Shown piece by piece: positions 50,630 through 59,382 of a stretch of DNA of 59,382 nt. Both the position numbers and the translations under genes were made by a program. The stretch comes from an uncultured Acidimicrobiales bacterium (GTDB lineage: Bacteria; Actinomycetota; Acidimicrobiia; Acidimicrobiales; SHLQ01), in the NCBI GenBank assembly GCA_938023735.1, contig CALJDK010000125.1, forward strand, positions 1 through 59,382, given 5' to 3'. Under the pieces are notes generated by a model. That model made no database searches. It was given only the letters and a program-made list of their open reading frames with translations, and was not told the origin of the DNA. The stretch's first letter is position 1, and each line of letters opens with the position of its first letter.

Positions 50630-51926
50630 CACCAGTGTCGCGGCAGCGGATTCTAGCGGACCGTTCTGGAACCGGTCGGGCACGCCGATGTTTATGGGCT
50701 GGAAGGTGGTGGGCGCCAGCTCGTTCGTTTGGGCGGTGCAGTCGCTGGTGTGGGTCCAGGGATACGGCAACCTCGCCGTTGAACTTCGAGGTCGCTTCGG
50801 CTGGTCGAAGACGTTCTTTTCCGTAGTCTTTGCGGCAACTCGGGCCGAGAACGCACTGATCGGACCCGCCCAAGGTCGGGTGATCGAGCAGCGGGGAATC
50901 AAGTTCGTGATGCGGCTCGGTGCCGTGCTGACCTTCCTCGGTTTCCTTGCGGTGTCGCAGATAAGCGGAAAAACCGCATTCTTCGTGGTGATGATGTTCG
51001 CGGCAATCGGCATGAGCCTTGTGGGCTTTCTCACCATCTCCTCGTCGACGGTTGGGTGGTTCGAACGAAAGCGGGCCCGAGCGCTCTCACTGCAGACGAT
51101 GGGGTTTGCGCTCGGTGGATTTGCCGCACCCGTGATCGTGGTCGGCTACAACGTAGTCGGATGGCGTTGGACAACCTTTCTAGCCGGCGCCGTGCTCGCG
51201 GCGGCGGCCTGGTGGGCGTCGAACATCACGGGTCGCAACCGTATCGAGATGGGTCTTCCCCTCGACGGCGTCGACAACCCGGAGGATCTGCCCAACACCA
51301 AGCGGGCCGAAGGCGTCAGCGACCGGCACTTCACGGCGAGCGAAGCGATCCGCACCCAGGCCTTCTGGATGATCTCGTTTGGACATGGATCGGCGCTGGT
51401 TGTCGTGTCGGCGTCGATGGCGCATCTTGCGCTCTATCTCACCGAGGATCGTGGCTACACGGCCGGCACCGCCGCCCTGCTCGCCGGCATTGTGCCGGTG
51501 TTTCAGCTGATCGGCACTGGCGCGGGAGGTTTCCTCGGCGACCTTGTCAACAAGCGTCTTCTTGCCGGAATTGCCATGTGTGTGCACGGCGCCGGGCTGC
51601 TGCTGTTGACGTGGGTCGACCATTGGGCTGCGATTGGCGCCTTCGTCGTGATGCATGGTCTGGCCTGGGGCGTTCGCGGCCCACTGATGCAGGCGATTCG
51701 GGCCGACTATTTTGGCTCCACCGATTACGCCCGAATTCTTGGCTGGTCAGGAATCATCATCACGGTGGGCGCCATGGCTGGCCCGTTGCTGGCGGGCATC
51801 ATGGCCGACCAGACCGGCGACTACCGGTTTGGGTTTACCGTTGTCGCCGCCATTGCAATCCTCGGTACCGTCTTCTGGTTCCTGGCCTCGCCACCGGCGC
51901 CACCTGTGCGCGTCTTCAAAGATTAG
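50622..51926 (+). CDS. Major facilitator superfamily transporter
   Basis: This 434-residue membrane protein has about 12 hydrophobic helices. The first helix begins at FMGWKVVGASSFVWA. Recognisable features include the loop between helices 2 and 3 (GRVIEQRGIKFVMRLG), GWFERKRARALSLQTMGFALGG and the central acidic loop. The pattern fits the monocarboxylate/oxalate-formate branch. GTG 50622 overlaps the HAD stop; ATG 50691 or 50697 are alternatives. Substrate is unknown. Confidence 0.87.
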   Translation: MSDTSVAAADSSGPFWNRSGTPMFMGWKVVGASSFVWAVQSLVWVQGYGNLAVELRGRFGWSKTFFSVVFAATRAENALIGPAQGRVIEQRGIKFVMRLGAVLTFLGFLAVSQISGKTAFFVVMMFAAIGMSLVGFLTISSSTVGWFERKRARALSLQTMGFALGGFAAPVIVVGYNVVGWRWTTFLAGAVLAAAAWWASNITGRNRIEMGLPLDGVDNPEDLPNTKRAEGVSDRHFTASEAIRTQAFWMISFGHGSALVVVSASMAHLALYLTEDRGYTAGTAALLAGIVPVFQLIGTGAGGFLGDLVNKRLLAGIAMCVHGAGLLLLTWVDHWAAIGAFVVMHGLAWGVRGPLMQAIRADYFGSTDYARILGWSGIIITVGAMAGPLLAGIMADQTGDYRFGFTVVAAIAILGTVFWFLASPPAPPVRVFKD

Positions 51927-51936
51927 GGTTTTCGTT

Positions 51937-53208
51937 GTGGCTCGGATCGTCGTGTACAGCAATGCCTACCGAGGCGATGTATTTCCGTTTGTGCCAATCG
52001 CAAGCGAGCTCTCGAAACGGGGCCACGATGTCACGTTTGTTTGCCCACAAGAGTTCCACCAGCTCTTTGTTGGCGAGCCGTTCCAGGTCGCGCATTCTGG
52101 GTCGGACATGCTGGCGCCGAAGAACCTCGACACCCACGCCGACTGGGTGGCCAAGTGGGGGATGCGTCTTGGCGGCGCCCGCCAGCTGAAGCTGTTCTTT
52201 GGCGAGCTGTTTGTGCCGTATCTCGATGACTTCTTCGATGCTCTCCACGCCGAGATGCAGGGCGCCGATCTGTTGGTATCGCACCCGGCTGGAGCGTTGG
52301 TCGGCTCGATGGTGGCCGAGGATTGCGACGTTCCGTGGGTCGATGGCGACCTGTTCCCGATGCTCATCCCCACGGCCACGCGTTCGCCAGATCCCTTTCC
52401 GAACCTGGGTGCGGCAATCAACAGTGCTGCGTGGCGGTTCGGTCGATCAAAGCTCTTTGCGCCGTTGACCTATCAGAAGGACTTCGCCGCGTTTCGCCGG
52501 AAGAAGGGCCTCGACGACACCGAACGCAGTCCTCTCGACGCGATGCGCTCGCCGTTTCTCAGCCTTGGTCTCGCCTCGCCGAAGTACGTGGTTCCGGCAC
52601 CTGATTGGCTCGCCACGATCCGGATGACCGGGTTCTCGATCTGGGAGGGCCCCGACGGAGGAGCGGTCGCGCCTGAGGTCGACGAGTTTCTCGACGCCGG
52701 CGATCCGCCGGTGTTGGTCACCCTTGGTACAAGCGCGGCGAGCGCTGCTCCCGAGAGGTTCCAGATGGTGCTCGAAGAACTCGATCGGCTTGGTCAGCGC
52801 GGAATCTTCCTCACGTCGACGCCTGCGATCGCAGCAAAGATGCGCCTGCAGTCGGGCTCTTCGCAACATGCGGTATGGCCGTTCGTTTCCCTTGGTCAGG
52901 TTCTTCCGAGGTGTCGGGCGGCCGTGCAGAGTGGAGCTCACGGCACGAACGCGATGGTGTTGCGTGCCGGGATACCATCGGTGACCTCGCCGGTGCTGTT
53001 CGACCAGGTATGGCATGCGAAACGCCAAGAGGAACTGGGTACGGGCGTATGGGCGCGGAAGCCGGAGAGTATTGGCAAAGCCTTGGAAGAGATACTCGCC
53101 AGCGACTCGATGGCAACCGAGGCTCAGCGGTTTGGCGAGCAGCTTCGTCGTGAAGACGGCGTGGTTGCGGCCTGCGATGAGTTAGAAGGACTTCTCGCCG
53201 GGTTCTGA
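51937..53208 (+). CDS. GT1 (MGT-like) glycosyltransferase
   Basis: This 423-residue protein starts RIVVYSNAYRGDVFPFVPIASELSKRGHDVTFV, the N-terminal substrate domain, and ends with the UDP-binding domain: LVTLGTSAASAAPERF, WPFVSLGQVLPRCRAAVQSGAHGTNAMVLRAGIPSVTSPVLFDQVWHA. It moves a sugar from a nucleotide donor onto a small hydrophobic acceptor (glycolipid, sterol or xenobiotic). GTG 51937 is used because the family begins there; the frame continues upstream inside the MFS gene. It follows the MFS gene by 10 bases. Confidence 0.88.
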   Translation: MARIVVYSNAYRGDVFPFVPIASELSKRGHDVTFVCPQEFHQLFVGEPFQVAHSGSDMLAPKNLDTHADWVAKWGMRLGGARQLKLFFGELFVPYLDDFFDALHAEMQGADLLVSHPAGALVGSMVAEDCDVPWVDGDLFPMLIPTATRSPDPFPNLGAAINSAAWRFGRSKLFAPLTYQKDFAAFRRKKGLDDTERSPLDAMRSPFLSLGLASPKYVVPAPDWLATIRMTGFSIWEGPDGGAVAPEVDEFLDAGDPPVLVTLGTSAASAAPERFQMVLEELDRLGQRGIFLTSTPAIAAKMRLQSGSSQHAVWPFVSLGQVLPRCRAAVQSGAHGTNAMVLRAGIPSVTSPVLFDQVWHAKRQEELGTGVWARKPESIGKALEEILASDSMATEAQRFGEQLRREDGVVAACDELEGLLAGF

Positions 53209-53276
53209 ACTCCGCTCTGTGGGAACAAAGGCGGGGCGGTCGACAGATCTGCGGTGGACGGAGTATTTTCCCGGCG

Positions 53277-54188
53277 ATGGACTCGCAATCGCTTCCACAA
53301 CCGACAGCCGATCTCGACACACTCCGCTCCGACCTCGATACCTGGGGCTATTGCGTGGCCAAGGACCTGCTCGATGCCGACACGGTAGCGGCCATAAGCG
53401 ATCGGCTTGTCGCGCAGGCAGAGGCTGAGCGGGAAGCTTCGCTCGACTACCGGTTCCCCGCCGATGCCGAAGGCGATCATGTCAACCAGTGGCTCTATCT
53501 GCTGCACAACAAGGGGAAGGTGTTTCACCAGTTGGCCCTGCACCCTGTAGCGCGAGCACTAGCGAGCCACGTGCTGGGAGCCGACCATCAGTTGTCGGCA
53601 ATCGATTCGCACATCACCTATCCGGGCAACAAACCAATGCCTCTGCACACCGATCAATGGTGGATGCCTCAACCGTCGATGCCAGGCGAACGGCACAATC
53701 GCCAAGGAGACCTGATCCGGGGCGAGGGCCCGTTCGGCGAGCCGACGCCGTCGACCGTTGCGATCTCGCCGCCGATGGTGCTCAACTTCATGTGGATGAT
53801 TACCGACTTCACCGTGGCAAACGGCGCTACGCGGGTGGTACCTGGCAGTCATCTCAGCGGTGTGCAGCCCACCGGCGAACCTCGAGCGGACGAGGCGCAA
53901 CCCGAGGGAACTGCCGGCTCGGCGATCATCTGGGATGGTCGTACCTGGCACGGCTCGGGACTCAATACCTCCGATGGTCCTCGCCTTGGTCTCACCACCT
54001 TCTTCTGTGGTCCGGTGGTTCGGGCCCTCACCAACATGACCTATGCAACCCGGCCTGAAGTGTTCGACGAACTCGACGACGAGATGAAACGGTTGCTCGG
54101 GTTTGCTCCGTGGAACGGATACGGCGCCACCGACGACCCAATGGCCGACTTTGTGCGACCCGCAATCGAAACTGTCGGCGAACTGTAG
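53277..54188 (+). CDS. Phytanoyl-CoA dioxygenase family protein
   Basis: This 303-residue Fe(II)/2-oxoglutarate oxygenase has HTDQWWM with the His and Asp iron ligands (near residue 124), the motif RVVPGSHLSG and a C-terminal TWHGSGLNTSDGPRLGLTTFF with the third His and the Arg for 2-oxoglutarate. It hydroxylates an unknown substrate. The start ATG 53277 has no clear ribosome binding site. It may be part of a run of same-strand genes from 48832 to 56207. Confidence 0.87.
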   Translation: MDSQSLPQPTADLDTLRSDLDTWGYCVAKDLLDADTVAAISDRLVAQAEAEREASLDYRFPADAEGDHVNQWLYLLHNKGKVFHQLALHPVARALASHVLGADHQLSAIDSHITYPGNKPMPLHTDQWWMPQPSMPGERHNRQGDLIRGEGPFGEPTPSTVAISPPMVLNFMWMITDFTVANGATRVVPGSHLSGVQPTGEPRADEAQPEGTAGSAIIWDGRTWHGSGLNTSDGPRLGLTTFFCGPVVRALTNMTYATRPEVFDELDDEMKRLLGFAPWNGYGATDDPMADFVRPAIETVGEL

Positions 54189-54213
54189 GTCGACGGCCGA
54201 GTACATTCGGGAA

Positions 54214-54804
54214 ATGGTGACGTCCCTCAACTCGCTGCTCACCGAGATCGAAGGCTGCACGGTTTGCGCTCCACACCTTGATCATGATCCTCGGCCCGTG
54301 GTGCGGCTCGGTTCGAAGGCCCGCATTGTCATCATTGGTCAGGCGCCCGGCCGACGAGTGCACGAGTCGGGCGTGCCCTGGGATGACCCTAGCGGCAAGA
54401 CGCTTCGTCGGTGGTTGGGTGTAACCGACGAGCAGTTCTACGACCCCGATGTGGTGGCGTTGTTGCCGATGGGGTTTTGTTATCCGGGTTCGGCGAAGTC
54501 GGGCGACAAGCCGCCGCGCAAAGAGTGTGCGCCGCTGTGGCACGAGCGAGCGTTGGCCGAACTTCCCGGCGATCGCCTGCACGTGATCATTGGCATGTAC
54601 GCCCAGAAGCGCTACGTGGCCGATCGCAAAGCCACACTCACCGAGACGGTGGCCAACTGGAAGTCGTACCTGCCCGACACCGTGGTGATGCCGCATCCAT
54701 CGCCGCGCAACCAGCACTGGCTCACGAAGAACCCGTGGTTCGAGGCCGAAACGTTGCCGGCGGTTCGCAAACGAATCGAGTCGTTCTTGGAGCCGACGCC
54801 ATGA
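54214..54804 (+). CDS. Uracil-DNA glycosylase superfamily protein
   Basis: This 196-residue protein has the glycosylase motif A (IVIIGQAPGRRVHESGVPWDDPSGKTL) and motif B (MPHPSPRNQHWLTKNPWFE). Cys pairs in GCTVC and later FCY and KECAP suggest possible Fe-S binding as in UdgA/family 4 types. It would excise uracil or related bases. ATG 54214 is preceded by GGGAA. It overlaps the sulfatase start (ATGA). Confidence 0.85.
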   Translation: MVTSLNSLLTEIEGCTVCAPHLDHDPRPVVRLGSKARIVIIGQAPGRRVHESGVPWDDPSGKTLRRWLGVTDEQFYDPDVVALLPMGFCYPGSAKSGDKPPRKECAPLWHERALAELPGDRLHVIIGMYAQKRYVADRKATLTETVANWKSYLPDTVVMPHPSPRNQHWLTKNPWFEAETLPAVRKRIESFLEPTP

Positions 54805-56207
54805 CGCAGAACGTGCTCATCATCATGAGTGACGAGCACCAGGCCCGGGCGATGGGATCGGCTGGCCATGAGGTGGCGCAGACCCCGCACCTCGATTCCC
54901 TAGCTGCCGGAGGAACCCGTTTCACCAACTGCTGGACCCCTTCGCCGATCTGTGTGCCAGCCCGAGCGAGCGTGGCAACCGGCCGCTGGGTGCACGAGGT
55001 TGAGGCGTGGGATTCGGCGCAGGCCTACACCGGCGAACCCAAGGGATGGGCTGCGGCGTTGGCCGATGCAGGGCACGATGTGGCTTCGTTCGGAAAGCTC
55101 CACCATCGCAGCGGTGCCGATGACGACGGGTTCACCGAACGGCATCTGCCTATGTTTATTCATGGCGGTCTCGGTTGGCTTCAGGGACTTCCGCGTCGCG
55201 AACCGATCCCCTACAACGAGGCGTCCGAGTTGGCCGCCGACGTTGGTGTCGGCGAGACCACCTACACCCGTTACGACCGTCGAGTCACCGATGCGGCGTG
55301 CGAATGGCTTCAAGCACCGCAGCGATCAGCAAAGCCGTGGGCAGCGTTCGTCTCCTTCGTGGCCCCGCACTATCCACTGTCGGCGCCCGAAGAGTTTGCT
55401 GCGATGTACCCGGTGGCCGACATCCCGCCGCCCGAAATCGGTATGGTCTCTATCGATCACCCTGCAGTGAACGCGATGGCCGACTTCTTTCACTACGGCC
55501 AGTACTTCACACCCGAGCTAACACAGGAGGCGCGGGCGGCCTACTTCGGCTTGTGCTCGTTCATGGATCACAACGTTGGGCGGGTGCTGGCTGCTCTCGA
55601 GGCAGCTGGACAGCGCGAGAACACACGCATCATCTACTCCTCGGATCACGGCGAGCTCTTGGGCAACCGTGGCCTGTGGTGCAAGTCGTTCATGTTCGAG
55701 GATTCGGTGGCGGTGCCGATGATCATCAGCGGTCCGGGTGCTCCTCAAGGTGCTGTGGTCGAGGCCAACGTGAATCTTGTCGACATTGCCCCAACCGTTG
55801 TCGAGGTTGCCGATTCAGCGACGCTTGCCGACTCTCCGGGGGTGTCGCTTTGGGATGCCGCTCAGCAACCAGACGCCGACCGGTTAGGGTTTTCTGAGTA
55901 CCACGATGGTGGCTCTGTTACCGGCAGCTTCGCATTGCGGGACGGCGAATGGAAGTACGTGCATCACGAGGGTCACGCCCCCGAGCTGTACAACCTCGCT
56001 GATGATCCTGATGAGTTGAACGACCTCGGAACCAGCGCAGGTACTGCCAGCGAGCGGGCAGCTTGCGCCGATGCGCTCGCCGGCATCGTCGACACCAGCG
56101 ACGCAAACGCCCGGGCGTTCGCAAGCCAGGCAGCTCTTATCGAGCAGCACGGCGGTCGCGCAAACATCGAGCACTCGTTTCGGTTCAACCACACTCCGGC
56201 GCCGTAG
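54801..56207 (+). CDS. Sulfatase (choline-sulfatase-like)
   Basis: This 468-residue protein has the metal-binding opening VLIIMSDEHQARAMG and the modification site PICVPARAS (Cys51-x-Pro-x-Arg), which an FGE enzyme would turn into formylglycine. The middle has FVAPHYPL and the metal-binding YSSDHGELLG; the C-terminus shows WKYVHHEG. No signal peptide is seen, so it is probably cytoplasmic. Substrate is a sulfate ester of unknown type. Translationally coupled with the glycosylase-like gene. Confidence 0.9.
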   Translation: MTQNVLIIMSDEHQARAMGSAGHEVAQTPHLDSLAAGGTRFTNCWTPSPICVPARASVATGRWVHEVEAWDSAQAYTGEPKGWAAALADAGHDVASFGKLHHRSGADDDGFTERHLPMFIHGGLGWLQGLPRREPIPYNEASELAADVGVGETTYTRYDRRVTDAACEWLQAPQRSAKPWAAFVSFVAPHYPLSAPEEFAAMYPVADIPPPEIGMVSIDHPAVNAMADFFHYGQYFTPELTQEARAAYFGLCSFMDHNVGRVLAALEAAGQRENTRIIYSSDHGELLGNRGLWCKSFMFEDSVAVPMIISGPGAPQGAVVEANVNLVDIAPTVVEVADSATLADSPGVSLWDAAQQPDADRLGFSEYHDGGSVTGSFALRDGEWKYVHHEGHAPELYNLADDPDELNDLGTSAGTASERAACADALAGIVDTSDANARAFASQAALIEQHGGRANIEHSFRFNHTPAP

Positions 56208-56214
56208 CGCCCGA

Positions 56215-57057
56215 TTACCAGCGTTCCATGGTGCTCCGGCATGAGTCGACAACGGCGCTCGCCACGGCATCAGGCCCTTGAGCGATTAGCCGTGCGTTGA
56301 AAACCTCGGGTGCCACGATCGGGTCGGCGCCGATCTCGCGGAACAGCGCAAAGAGGGCATCGTGGTCGACCACGCCGTCGTCGGGAAGCGGTCGGTTACT
56401 CATGCACTCCTGCATTGGGTCGTCGGTGGGGTCGGCCTCGGCGCCGCAGATTTGAAACAGCTTGATGAACTCACCAGGGATCGACGCCAGGATCTCGGCA
56501 TTCTTGCCGGAGGGTCCGCCCGACTGATGATGCCAGTGCCAGGAGTCGAAGCAGAAGCCCACGTTGGTGCGCTCGGAACGGCGGAGAACTTCCCAGCACG
56601 TTCCGATATCGGGGATGCCGCTCCACGGTAGATACTCGACGCAGACCGTGGCACCAACCTCGTCGGCTTTATCCGCAACTGCGGCAAGATTTGCGGCCGC
56701 CAAATCAATGTCGTTGAGCGAGGGTTCGAGAACCACGGCGCCCAAGGTCGGCGACCCGTAATCGGCGCAGAGTTGAAGCTCGGTCTCGGCGCTGGCCGCT
56801 GCAGCTTGGGGCGAATCGGCATTGGCCCAGGCGTAGATCGCCTCGATACACACCACATCGAGCCCGTGCTGGCGAATTCGGGCGGCCGTCTGTTCGGCGG
56901 GGTCACCCAGAAGCAGGTGATGAAGTGACCAGAGCGAGATTCCGTCGGCGCCCGCTGACGCTACGGCGGCCAGACCGGCATCGAACTCGTCGCTCGTCAT
57001 CTCGAACGGTTTCGGGAACAGTGTGCTGAGGCAGAGATTAAGGCGATCGCGTTGCAT
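56215..57057 (-). CDS. Sugar phosphate isomerase/epimerase-like TIM barrel protein
   Basis: This 280-residue protein has the AP endonuclease-2/xylose isomerase-like barrel: GADGISLWSLHHLLLGD, VVCIEAIYAW, then the metal-site acids in TVCVEYLPW and NVGFCFDSWHWHHQSGG. It may isomerise or epimerise a sugar or inositol derivative. ATG 57057 gives the family length; an upstream frame offers 11 more residues. Divergent from the SDR gene by 20 bases. Confidence 0.83.
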   Translation of the reverse strand: MQRDRLNLCLSTLFPKPFEMTSDEFDAGLAAVASAGADGISLWSLHHLLLGDPAEQTAARIRQHGLDVVCIEAIYAWANADSPQAAAASAETELQLCADYGSPTLGAVVLEPSLNDIDLAAANLAAVADKADEVGATVCVEYLPWSGIPDIGTCWEVLRRSERTNVGFCFDSWHWHHQSGGPSGKNAEILASIPGEFIKLFQICGAEADPTDDPMQECMSNRPLPDDGVVDHDALFALFREIGADPIVAPEVFNARLIAQGPDAVASAVVDSCRSTMERW

Positions 57058-57077
57058 GTGGGTAAGACTTGCACGTG

Positions 57078-57884
57078 ATGGGTATCTCAATCGAACACAC
57101 AGGCAAGGTTGCGCTGGTTACGGGCGCCGGAGCTGGAATTGGGCGCGAGATCGCTCGGTGGCTGGCCGACGCCGGCGCCAAGGTCGCCGTCAACGACATC
57201 CGAGCCGAGAAGGCCAGAGGGGTCGTTGCCGAAATCAGTGCCAACGGTGGACATGCCATCGCAGTCGTCGCCGATTGCCGTGACGATGCCGCTATCGACG
57301 AGATGGTGACGACGACCGTCACCGAACTAGGCGGACTCGATATCGCCGTCAACAACATTGGCATGCTGCCGCCGGGGCGTGGCCTGAAGCCGTTTGTGAA
57401 CTATCAGGGCGATGATTATCGCGACATCGTCGATCAGAACTTCACGCTTGCTGCGCTCTGTGGTCGAGCCGAGGCCGAGGTGATGCAAACGTCGAACGGG
57501 GGCGCCGGTGGCGTGATCCTGTTTGTTACCTCTGGCGAAACGACCCGTCCGTCGCCGTACAACTCGATCTATGCGGCATCGAAGGCAGCGGTAAACCACC
57601 TGGTGACCTCGATGGCGGTAGAGCTTGGGCCCGAGGGAATCCGAGTGATGGCGATGGCGCCGGGGACCACCCTCACCGAAACTGTGGCGGCGGCGTTCGA
57701 CGATGAGCGGGTCGAGCAGATCGTGGCGTCGACACCGCTGCGGCGAATGGTCGAGCATGACGAACTAGCCCGGCTAGCAGTGTTCCTCACCAGCGACCTG
57801 GCCCGATGCATGACCGGCCAGTTCATCCTCGCCGACGCCGGTGCCTTCCTCTCAAGAAGTCGCCCCACCAACCCCACTGGCTAA
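57078..57884 (+). CDS. Short-chain dehydrogenase/reductase
   Basis: This 268-residue classical SDR has the nucleotide loop TGAGAGIGREI (residues 15-25), NNIGMLPPG, and the active-site YAASKAAV near 160. It oxidises or reduces an alcohol/ketone with NAD(P). ATG 57078 is used; TTG and GTG codons stand a few bases earlier. The substrate is unknown; it may work with the isomerase-like protein encoded divergently. Confidence 0.9.
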   Translation: MGISIEHTGKVALVTGAGAGIGREIARWLADAGAKVAVNDIRAEKARGVVAEISANGGHAIAVVADCRDDAAIDEMVTTTVTELGGLDIAVNNIGMLPPGRGLKPFVNYQGDDYRDIVDQNFTLAALCGRAEAEVMQTSNGGAGGVILFVTSGETTRPSPYNSIYAASKAAVNHLVTSMAVELGPEGIRVMAMAPGTTLTETVAAAFDDERVEQIVASTPLRRMVEHDELARLAVFLTSDLARCMTGQFILADAGAFLSRSRPTNPTG

Positions 57885-57906
57885 CAGGTGCACCGACGTT
57901 GTTTGA

Positions 57907-59136
57907 CTATTTGGTGATGCCGAAGCGTTCGAGTCCGTAGGCGGCGATGGCGTTGCCGCGCATGACCTTGTAGCAATCTTCGGCGTTCATGCCGACTTCC
58001 ACAAACATGCTGTGGGCGACTTTGCGCGAGTGCGGGAAGGTGCCGTCGGAGTGCGGGTAGTCGGTCTCGAACAGGATCTGGTCGACGCCGATGGAGTCGC
58101 GCTGACGAAGCCCCACGATGTCGTCGAAGATGCAGCCGAACACTCGGCCCTTCACGAGCTCGCTGGGCAACGGACCGGAGCCGCCGACGCCGCCGACGCC
58201 CTCTTTGAAAACTGAATCCATCCGCTCGAGCTGGAACGGCATCCAGCCGACCTGGCTTTCGGCGTAGGCGATCTTGATATCGGGGAACCGTTGCAGCGCA
58301 CCCGAGAACACCCAGTCGACCAATGATGCTTCGGCGTTCTGGGCGTACAGAGCCATCGATGCGGCCAGGGGCGCATCGGGCGATGTCGTTGGCATCGACG
58401 ATGACGAGCCGATGTGCATCGAAACCGTTGTCTCGGTGTCGACACACGCTTGCCACACGGCATCCCATTCGCCGGAATACATGGTGGCGCAGCCAAGCTT
58501 CGAGGGGTTCTCGGAGAACGCAATCGCATGACTGCCCTTGTCGGCGCAGCGGCGAACCTCAGCGGCCGCGAGTTCGGCATCCCATAGTGGAATGAGGGTG
58601 AGGGGAATGAGCCGACCGACGCCATCGCCGCCGCACCAATCGTCGATCATCCAGTCGTTGTAGATCTGCAGGCACGCCAACGCGAGCTCTTTGTCGTCGC
58701 GCTCCAAGAATCCCTGACCGCAGAAGCGGGGGAAAATGTTCGGGTAATTGATGGCAGCTTCAACATGATTGAGAGTCATGTCCTCGAGCCGCTCTTTCTG
58801 CTGATACGTGCCGGGTCGCAGGTCTTCGTACACGGCAGCAACGTTGCGCTGCTCGTTTCGGGGAACGCCAGCAGGGCCGTGCAGAAAACCGGTTGGGGTT
58901 TCGCTGTCTTCGAACAGCCAGATGTCGCACATGTCGCCGTCGTCGGTGCCCCGGGTGAAGCCGTAGTGGCCACCCTTGAACTCCAGCTTCACCGTGTCCT
59001 GCACCACGCGTGGGCCTCGAGCCTTCATGCTTTCGGGCAGCTGTTCCTGCCAGAGTGTGCGGGGCTCCATCACGTGGTCGTCGACCGAGATGATGAGCGG
59101 AAGATCTTCTTCGGCGGGGGTTACGTCAGCTGCCAT
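57907..59136 (-). CDS. Amidohydrolase 2 (COG2159-type) family protein
   Basis: This 409-residue TIM-barrel protein opens with LIISVDDHVMEPRTLW, and has DDKELALACLQIYNDW, GVGRLIPLTLIPLWDAEL, SMHIGSSSSMP and a C-terminal DQILFETDYPHSDGTFPHS, where His and Asp residues line the active site as in 2-amino-3-carboxymuconate semialdehyde decarboxylase-like proteins. It could be a metal-dependent decarboxylase or hydrolase. It ends 22 bases from the convergent SDR gene. Confidence 0.88.
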   Translation of the reverse strand: MAADVTPAEEDLPLIISVDDHVMEPRTLWQEQLPESMKARGPRVVQDTVKLEFKGGHYGFTRGTDDGDMCDIWLFEDSETPTGFLHGPAGVPRNEQRNVAAVYEDLRPGTYQQKERLEDMTLNHVEAAINYPNIFPRFCGQGFLERDDKELALACLQIYNDWMIDDWCGGDGVGRLIPLTLIPLWDAELAAAEVRRCADKGSHAIAFSENPSKLGCATMYSGEWDAVWQACVDTETTVSMHIGSSSSMPTTSPDAPLAASMALYAQNAEASLVDWVFSGALQRFPDIKIAYAESQVGWMPFQLERMDSVFKEGVGGVGGSGPLPSELVKGRVFGCIFDDIVGLRQRDSIGVDQILFETDYPHSDGTFPHSRKVAHSMFVEVGMNAEDCYKVMRGNAIAAYGLERFGITK

Positions 59137-59157
59137 GTTGTCGAGCCTGCCACAGGG

Positions 59158-59382
59158 TCAGCGGCTAAGGAAAGACACCAGGTTCTCTTCGAAAATGCGG
59201 TGCACGTTGGCAAACATGGCTTCGGGCACCGCCGAGTTGTGGAACGACATCGATAGCCGGGGCGCCGTCCACAGCGGGTGATCGGGCGCCGGGGGTTCAC
59301 TGTGCGCGACGTCGATTGCCGCACCGCCGAGGTGGTCGGACTCCAGCGCAGCGACCAAAGCGGCTTCGTCGACCAGCGTGCC
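59158..59382 (-). CDS. D-2-hydroxyacid dehydrogenase, C-terminal part only
   Basis: The last 74 or so residues are present: GTLVDEAALVAALESDHLGG, then AIDVAHSEPPAPDHPLWTAP and HNSAVPEAMFANV. This matches the end of the NAD-binding domain of D-isomer-specific 2-hydroxyacid dehydrogenases, where the His of the final HNS is the catalytic base. The 5' portion is outside the window. It is 22 bases upstream of the amidohydrolase gene on the same strand. Confidence 0.82.
   Translation of the reverse strand, partial: GTLVDEAALVAALESDHLGGAAIDVAHSEPPAPDHPLWTAPRLSMSFHNSAVPEAMFANVHRIFEENLVSFLSR

Overview
The window looks like chromosomal DNA of a GC-rich, free-living actinobacterium, most likely an Acidimicrobiia (Ilumatobacter-like) lineage. 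This rests on the GC-rich codon use, promoter -10 boxes lying 6-8 bases before start codons (leaderless genes), frequent GTG starts, and the mix of PadR, MaoC, CaiB, amidohydrolase-2 and aminoglycoside-phosphotransferase-like proteins. The taxonomic call is an inference. I see no rRNA, tRNA, CRISPR array, transposase or phage gene.

Bases 1-24150 form one catabolic island. Two BMP-type (purine nucleoside-like) ABC importers meet tail to tail: a left one on the + strand (1-3269, cut by the window edge) and a complete right one on the - strand (8610 down to 3862, followed by a VOC protein). Next comes a regulator gene with a YkoF/thiamine-binding-like domain fused to a YheO-type HTH. It is divergent from a long + strand operon (9296-24149) that encodes an M20 carbamoylase/allantoate-amidohydrolase-like enzyme, a short YgfK-like oxidoreductase, an N-carbamoyl-D-amino-acid hydrolase, an XdhD-type 2Fe-2S/Mo fusion, an SsnA-like amidohydrolase, two fold-type II PLP enzymes, a FAD/2Fe-2S fusion subunit, a second Mo hydroxylase subunit and a 3-methyladenine DNA glycosylase. 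YgfK, SsnA and XdhD are the signature of the E. coli ygf/yge locus linked to uric acid and purine breakdown, so this island is probably an actinobacterial variant of that pathway. Two matching 15-base palindromes, one at the operon promoter and one before the importer operon, are likely operators of the divergent regulator.

Bases 24150-48780 are mixed: an ABC-2 exporter, a YdcF-like protein, a YczE/YitT-like membrane protein, an acyl-CoA dehydrogenase, a flotillin/NfeD/PadR operon, a MaoC hydratase, two secreted RTX-repeat metallopeptidases, a kinase-like phosphotransferase, an epimerase-like protein, a probable selenoprotein of the GrdB family with an in-frame UGA and a SECIS-like hairpin (35622-36473), a secreted 5'-nucleotidase, a CaiB CoA-transferase, a repeat-tailed membrane protein, a methyltransferase, a beta-propeller protein, a leaderless XRE regulator, a K+ channel and a proline racemase-family enzyme.

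Bases 48780-59382 carry a small ABC-like ATPase, a HAD phosphatase, an MFS transporter, a glycosyltransferase, a phytanoyl-CoA dioxygenase-like protein, a uracil-DNA glycosylase-like protein, a sulfatase, a sugar-phosphate isomerase-like protein, an SDR, an amidohydrolase-2 protein and the end of a D-2-hydroxyacid dehydrogenase.

A family of modular palindromic repeats links distant intergenic sites (3317-3432, 16033-16181, 24145-24445, 48787-48807). Short palindromes carry, in two places, a two-hairpin cassette whose stems differ by compensatory base changes.
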